Assembly (NCBI GenBank): GCA_964424565.1
Contig: CAYRIZ010000067.1
Coordinates: 1 to 9,849, forward strand
Direction of reading: 5' to 3'
Length of the DNA: 9,849 nt
Source: Avisuccinivibrio sp964424565
GTDB lineage: Bacteria; Pseudomonadota; Gammaproteobacteria; Enterobacterales; Succinivibrionaceae
A program made the position numbers and the translations under genes. How positions within the stretch are numbered: the first letter of the stretch is position 1; each line of letters starts with the position of its first letter. A model generated the notes under the pieces. It saw only the letters and a program-made list of their open reading frames with translations, ran no database searches and was not told the DNA's origin. Positions 6,122-9,849 of this stretch are shown in pieces.

Positions 6122-6160
6122 AGCACAGCGGCCGGATGAAATGAACTGCCGGCCTGTGCT
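6122..6160 (+). promoter_or_regulatory. Strong bulged hairpin between corC and lnt
   Basis: AGCACA (6122-6127), a GC bulge, GGCCGG (6130-6135), a 13-nt loop, then CCGGCC (6149-6154) and TGTGCT (6155-6160): 12 paired positions. No T-tract follows. The ATG at 6141 is in the loop, which argues against its use as the lnt start. The CGGCCGGCTGC repeat (6111-6121) directly precedes it. Confidence 0.55.
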
Positions 6161-6180
6161 CCCCAACGTCCCCCCTGATG

Positions 6181-6186
6181 AAAGGA
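6181..6186 (+). promoter_or_regulatory. Ribosome binding site that fixes the lnt start
   Basis: AAAGGA lies 8 nt before the ATG at 6195. The alternative in-frame ATG at 6141 has no such site and sits in a hairpin loop. Confidence 0.7.
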
Positions 6187-6194
6187 CATTAGCC

Positions 6195-7808
6195 ATGATC
6201 ATCGACAAGCTCAGACCCCATGCCGATAAAATCGGCAGCTCCGCTTTATGGATGCGCCTGTTCAATTCCCGTCCCGGCCTGGTGTTTTTCCCTGTACTGC
6301 TGGGCGCCCTGGCCTCCTGCGGCTTTGCCCCGCTGGAGAAGTGGCCTCTGACTTTGGCGGGACTTAGCCTGATTTTTTATCTCACCTCCATTTACCGCAG
6401 CAAAAAAGCCGTTTTCTGCGCTCTGCTGTGCTTCTTTACTGCAGAAAACAGCATCACTCTATGGTGGCTTAATTTCGTAATGGAAGGTTTTGGCGGCCTG
6501 CCTGTGCTGCTGTCCAATGCTGTGGTGATTTTGTTCGCCGTCTATCTCAGCCTGCCCTATGCCCTGTTCGGTACCCTCAGTGCTGCCCTCTGCCGCGGCA
6601 GAATGCCTGTACTGCTGATGTGCTTTATGCCCGCCGGCCTGGTGGCGGCAGATTTTGTGGTCGGCTGGCTGTTCAGCGGTTTCCCCTGGACTTTTCTGGG
6701 CTACACCGCCCTGGAAGGTCCGCTGTCGGCCTACGCTCCGCTGCTGGGCGTGCGCGGCATCAATCTGCTGTTTTATATCACCGCCGGAGCTGTGGCCCTG
6801 ACCTTAAAGAGACAGTTTGTCTTTCTGCCTGTAGCCGGCGTGATTTTCATAGTAGGTGTATTTTGTGAAGCGCTGACCTTTACCACCGAGGAGGAAGAGC
6901 CGCTGCAGGTAGCCATGGTGCAGGGCAATATTGCCCAATCCATCAAATGGACCCCGGAGATGGTAGGTCCCATCATCGGCACCTACTGGACTTTAAGCGA
7001 GCCTTTGTTCCAACCCGGGCAGCTGGTGATCTGGCCTGAGTCCGCCCTGCCGCTGTATTTTGAAAGAGCAGTGGGACTGGCCGAGGATCTCAATTATGTG
7101 GCCCACTCCCGGCAGAGCCTGCTCATCACCGGTCTGCAGCATATAAACGAGGAAAGGTATGAGGCCTTCAATTCCCTGCTGATTTTGGGCCGAGAAGCAA
7201 AAATCAGCGCTGACATAGACAGCCTCAATCACTATGACAAGCGCAAGCTGGTGCCTTTTGGGGAGATAGTACCCTTTGAGGAGCTGCTGCGTCCGCTGGG
7301 CAGCATCTTCAATTTCCCTATGTCTTCATTTACCAGGGGAGCGGAGATCCAGGACAATATAGAGGCTTTCGGCCACAAGCTCATTCCGGCTATCTGCTAT
7401 GAAGCCATCTTCCCCGAGCTCATCCGTGAGCTCAATCAGCCGGACAGCGGTGCCATAGTCATGCTCAGCAATGACTCCTGGTTCGGCCCTACCTTCGGTC
7501 CGCTGCAGCATTTGAATATTGCCCGCATGCGCTGTCTGGAGCTGCAAAAGCCCATGCTGCGTGCCACCAATTCAGGCGTTACGGCCTTTATCAGCCGGGA
7601 AGGACAGGTCACAGATGCCCTGCCCACCGATGAAGCCGGAGTACTGCAGGGCTCTATTACCTGCGCCCGGGGCATGACCCCCTACGCCCGCTGGGGCAGC
7701 ATTCCGGTGATCATCCTCGCCCTGCTGCTGACCGGCTGCGGCTTTTATTACCGCAGGCAGGATCCGGATAAGAACCGGCAGGTGCTGGAAAGCCTGATCA
7801 GGCCGTAA
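6195..7808 (+). CDS. lnt: Apolipoprotein N-acyltransferase Lnt
   Basis: An inner-membrane enzyme that adds the third acyl chain to the N-terminal Cys of lipoproteins, the last step of lipoprotein maturation before Lol sorting. From ATG 6195 it has 537 residues (E. coli about 512). The N-terminal part holds about six to seven hydrophobic helices (first near 28-45, others through about 225). The periplasmic nitrilase-like domain runs from about 237 to 490, with the catalytic triad in family context: E282 in IWPESALP, K349 in YDKRKLVPFGE and C401 in ICYEAIFPE. SNDSWFGP at 425-432 is also conserved. A C-terminal helix follows at about 501-516. The frame continues upstream to ATG 6141, but the Shine-Dalgarno and the E. 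coli N-terminus favour 6195. The gap after corC is 98 nt, so co-transcription from the corC promoter is likely. Confidence 0.95.
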   Translation: MIIDKLRPHADKIGSSALWMRLFNSRPGLVFFPVLLGALASCGFAPLEKWPLTLAGLSLIFYLTSIYRSKKAVFCALLCFFTAENSITLWWLNFVMEGFGGLPVLLSNAVVILFAVYLSLPYALFGTLSAALCRGRMPVLLMCFMPAGLVAADFVVGWLFSGFPWTFLGYTALEGPLSAYAPLLGVRGINLLFYITAGAVALTLKRQFVFLPVAGVIFIVGVFCEALTFTTEEEEPLQVAMVQGNIAQSIKWTPEMVGPIIGTYWTLSEPLFQPGQLVIWPESALPLYFERAVGLAEDLNYVAHSRQSLLITGLQHINEERYEAFNSLLILGREAKISADIDSLNHYDKRKLVPFGEIVPFEELLRPLGSIFNFPMSSFTRGAEIQDNIEAFGHKLIPAICYEAIFPELIRELNQPDSGAIVMLSNDSWFGPTFGPLQHLNIARMRCLELQKPMLRATNSGVTAFISREGQVTDALPTDEAGVLQGSITCARGMTPYARWGSIPVIILALLLTGCGFYYRRQDPDKNRQVLESLIRP

Positions 7809-7839
7809 GGCAGCATAGCCCGGCCCCAAGAAGGGCAGA

Positions 7840-7872
7840 TGCCGCCTGAACTGCAGTTTTATGCCGGCGGCA
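7840..7872 (+). other. Inverted repeat after lnt
   Basis: TGCCGCC (7840-7846) and GGCGGCA (7866-7872) form a perfect 7-bp stem. The loop contains the palindrome AACTGCAGTT (7849-7858) followed by TT. It is 31 nt after the lnt stop. No T-tract follows the outer stem, so it is a weak terminator candidate. Confidence 0.35.
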
Positions 7873-7928
7873 ACCCGGGCGGCTGTAGGAATACAGGCTA
7901 GGATCTGGTCTGCAGCCGGCCTCTGCCC

Positions 7929-7934
7929 TATAAT
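7929..7934 (+). promoter_or_regulatory. Possible -10 box for yggT
   Basis: A perfect TATAAT sits 48 nt before the yggT start, with a second candidate TACAAT at 7942-7947. No convincing -35 is found at 16-18 bp from either. Given the 174-nt gap after lnt, a separate promoter is plausible. Confidence 0.4.
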
Positions 7935-7982
7935 CTTTGCTTACAATCTGCCGTAATATTTCTGACCCCAAAGAGAGGATTT

Positions 7983-8516
7983 ATGTACCACATATTAATC
8001 ATCGTCGTTGAGGCTGTGGTCATGCTGTTTGAACTGCGCTTTTTAATGCAGACCTCGCGCGCTGACTATTACAATCCCCTGACCCAGGCGGTGGTCAAAC
8101 TGACCCGCCCGCTGGCTGATTTAAAGGCCATCAGCTCCATACATCTGGGCCGCTTTTATATCGGCAGTCTGGTGGTGGCCTGGGCCATCAGCATGATCTT
8201 TTGGATCCTGACTGGCCTCCATATACATATGCCGTTGGGAATATGTGCCGTCCTTGGCCTGCTGATGCCGCTTAAGGTCCTGGGCTATATGCTCTTTATA
8301 CTGCTCCTCGCCCAGGCTCTGACTTCCTGGCTGCCCTCCACCCGCTCCTGGTCCTGGTATATGTCGCAGCTGACCGCTCCTGTGGTGGCACCGGTACAGC
8401 GCATCATTCCTCCCATAGGCATGATCGATATTTCGCTCATGATCGTGCTGCTGATCATGTACGCCATCAACGGCCTGTTCTACCACATTTTCGGCTGGCT
8501 CTGGGCCATAGTCTGA
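7983..8516 (+). CDS. yggT: YggT family integral membrane protein
   Basis: A 177-residue inner-membrane protein with two YGGT repeats, close to the length of E. coli YggT (188). Hydrophobic segments lie at about 3-22, 57-77, 86-112 and 147-171. Repeat 1 includes LRFLMQTSRADYYNPLTQ and TRPL (18-44). Repeat 2 includes LTSWLPSTRSWSWYMSQL and PVQRIIPPIG (113-145). Relatives in proteobacteria are linked to osmotic tolerance or potassium flux, and the chloroplast and cyanobacterial YlmG members to division or nucleoid distribution; no biochemical activity is established. The ATG is preceded by AGAGGA at 7974-7979. In E. coli yggT follows proC-yggS, so its place after lnt is different here. Family call is firm, function open. 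Confidence 0.9.
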   Translation: MYHILIIVVEAVVMLFELRFLMQTSRADYYNPLTQAVVKLTRPLADLKAISSIHLGRFYIGSLVVAWAISMIFWILTGLHIHMPLGICAVLGLLMPLKVLGYMLFILLLAQALTSWLPSTRSWSWYMSQLTAPVVAPVQRIIPPIGMIDISLMIVLLIMYAINGLFYHIFGWLWAIV

Positions 8517-8569
8517 TCTCTGCTGCCGCTCCGCCCGGTCTGCAGGTGCGGGCGGCGTGATCTCACCTC

Positions 8570-8591
8570 AGCCGGCATTCACCGGCCGGCT
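8570..8591. repeat. Inverted repeat between convergent genes
   Basis: AGCCGGC (8570-8576) and GCCGGCT (8585-8591) form a perfect 7-bp stem with an 8-nt loop, between the ends of yggT and the convergent type ISP gene. No T-tract on either side. The 10-mer GGCCGGCTGC (8584-8593) overlaps its right arm. A smaller TCAGC/GCTGA stem near 8607-8626 is a weak terminator candidate for the minus-strand gene. Confidence 0.4.
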
Positions 8592-8632
8592 GCAGTCGCT
8601 TAAAGTCAGCTTTCCAGAATGCTGAAAACAGG

Positions 8633-9849
8633 CTACTTAACCTCCTCCAGATCCAAAGGATGGATCTTAAGTCCGGGCAGCGCCTTGACAATCTTCATGG
8701 TTTCCAGGCTTACTGTAATCACCCGCAGGAACAGCGAGAGCGGATAGCGTGTGCTGCCTCCTGCCTCTCTGGCGTAGGCATTGAAATCGTTCACAATGCC
8801 GGTTTTGCTGTCCGCAGATATACAGCAGCGCTCCACCAGCCAGTCCAGGGCAGACTTGCGGTTGACCACATATTCCTGTGCTTCCAGCGGGATATGGCTG
8901 ATGGTGATGTCCTGATTGTAAATGAGCGTGGTCTTGTCCTTGGCGGCATTGCCCTTTTTGCCGGGGATTTTGGCCCAGGCCATCTGCGTTACGGTGTAGT
9001 TGCCATGCTCCTCGCCTGAGATCTGCACTCCGGCATATTCAGGCTGCTTTTCGTAATTGACGTGCAGATCAGCCAGACGCCGGCCGGCCTCGGAAAAGGC
9101 CATGAAGTCACTGTAGGAGGCCACGCGGGGAATGCGCGGCAACTCTTTGGCTAGATTGTTGGCATAGCGGGTGAGATAATCCTCGCTGTGCAGGATTCCG
9201 TAGACGTAGTAGAAGATGTCATCCTTGCTCATGGCCTCTGCAGCGGGACCATAGGGCTCTTTGAAGTGGTTCAGGGCCGCATCGGTGATGGCATCTGTCT
9301 GCTCAAGCTCTCCGGTTAAATCATTTTTCTGATATAGATATCTGGGGAAAGCCTGATTATTGAACATACATTGATAGTCAGATAGTAAATTAGTTATCAG
9401 AGCAGAAAATTCTTTATTACCGTTACCACATAAACATATTATAAGATTATCTTTACCATCAGGAACAACAGACTGCCACGTTCCTGGCATTTCAACAAAA
9501 CCTGATGCCTTATCGTAATATAAGAACTGCTTAAAGAACGGTCTGTATAAGGAAGCTACAATCTTACTGTTATCAAAAACAGAACTTATGTTTTTGGCAA
9601 ATCTTTGTTTTAAACCCCGAGTCCAGGATATATTATCTTTTGTTTTTTCTATTGCCTGCGTTATATCGGTGATATTTGATTTTACAATTGTATTAAAAGC
9701 GTCTATGGTCCTTATCATATTCCGGGAGAGAGCCGGAACTGAAGAGTTATAGACCCATGCATCACGATTTGTAGCCACACCTACTAAATTAAATTCTCGA
9801 CTTTCGGGATTAAATTTCCCGGTTAAACCCACTTCCAGCAAGGGGTTGA
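8633..9849 (-). CDS. Type ISP restriction-modification enzyme, C-terminal part (partial)
   Basis: The C-terminal ~405 residues of a large single-chain type ISP enzyme (LlaBIII/LlaGI-like, COG4889 predicted helicase). Such proteins fuse nuclease, SF2 helicase-translocase, N6-adenine methyltransferase and target recognition, cutting DNA lacking hemimethylation at an asymmetric site. Only the region after the methyltransferase is visible. Family landmarks on the minus strand are GVATNRDAWVYN (about 9781-9746), RPFFKQFLYYDK (9544-9509), NQAFPRYLYQ (9358-9329) and the block from KEPYGPA to LPRIPRV (9262-9122). The last ~170 residues belong to the target-recognition region. The TTG at 9841 would be a false start: the frame stays open through Asn-Pro to the window edge. 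The stop is TAG at 8633-8635. Composition changes from AT-rich (9316-9849) to host-like GC (8633-9315) inside the frame. No stop or frameshift is seen, so it may be functional. Confidence 0.85.
   Translation of the reverse strand, partial: NPLLEVGLTGKFNPESREFNLVGVATNRDAWVYNSSVPALSRNMIRTIDAFNTIVKSNITDITQAIEKTKDNISWTRGLKQRFAKNISSVFDNSKIVASLYRPFFKQFLYYDKASGFVEMPGTWQSVVPDGKDNLIICLCGNGNKEFSALITNLLSDYQCMFNNQAFPRYLYQKNDLTGELEQTDAITDAALNHFKEPYGPAAEAMSKDDIFYYVYGILHSEDYLTRYANNLAKELPRIPRVASYSDFMAFSEAGRRLADLHVNYEKQPEYAGVQISGEEHGNYTVTQMAWAKIPGKKGNAAKDKTTLIYNQDITISHIPLEAQEYVVNRKSALDWLVERCCISADSKTGIVNDFNAYAREAGGSTRYPLSLFLRVITVSLETMKIVKALPGLKIHPLDLEEVK

Noticed and set aside
5161..6189. A 342-codon open frame antisense to corC
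   Set aside because: It is a shadow of corC: the Tyr/Ile/Gly-rich product mirrors the ATA- and CTG-rich sense codons, there is no ribosome site, and corC is a secure family member covering the same bases.
9839..9841. TTG as the start of the type ISP gene
   Set aside because: The frame remains open upstream to the window edge, and family members have more than a thousand residues before this point.

Overview
The window looks like chromosomal DNA from a gammaproteobacterium. The evidence is the conserved block miaB - ybeZ (PhoH-like) - ybeY - corC/ybeX - lnt next to a Gln/Met tRNA array, as in Escherichia coli, although here the tRNAs are transcribed away from the block. Codon choice is not enterobacterial: ATA is the commonest Ile codon in corC, while Gln is almost always CAG. 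A GC-moderate, host-associated Succinivibrionaceae-like lineage would fit, but that placement is inference.

Layout. Positions 1-159 hold no supportable gene. Positions 160-603 (minus strand) hold four tRNA genes, in transcription order Gln(TTG), Gln(CTG), Met(CAT), Gln(CTG). The last is interrupted by a run of 100 N. They are driven by a consensus promoter at 657-684, with a leader hairpin between promoter and first tRNA. Positions 685-1069 are non-coding. At 1070-1492 (minus) lies a small exported YgiW/YdeI-type OB-fold protein. Positions 1493-2041 are non-coding and end in the structured leader of miaB.

Positions 2042-7808 (plus) carry the conserved block: miaB (tRNA methylthiolation), a PhoH-like ATPase, ybeY (rRNA maturation endoribonuclease), corC (CBS-domain protein) and lnt (apolipoprotein N-acyltransferase). 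The first three overlap and are probably translationally coupled. corC has its own good promoter. The corC-lnt gap contains a strong hairpin, and lnt should start at 6195. After a further gap with a possible promoter comes yggT (7983-8516), a four-helix membrane protein. Convergent to it, at the right edge, is the C-terminal part of a large type ISP restriction-modification enzyme (8633 to beyond 9849), whose base composition changes sharply inside the reading frame near 9315.

The housekeeping genes share an RNA-processing and envelope theme: MiaB and YbeY act on tRNA and rRNA, YbeZ is a known YbeY partner, and CorC, Lnt and YggT belong to the envelope. I did not find a clearly new multi-gene system. 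The points most worth a second look are the mosaic type ISP gene, the GC-rich stem-loops without T-tracts in nearly every intergenic gap together with a shared 10-mer, and the heavy ATA usage.
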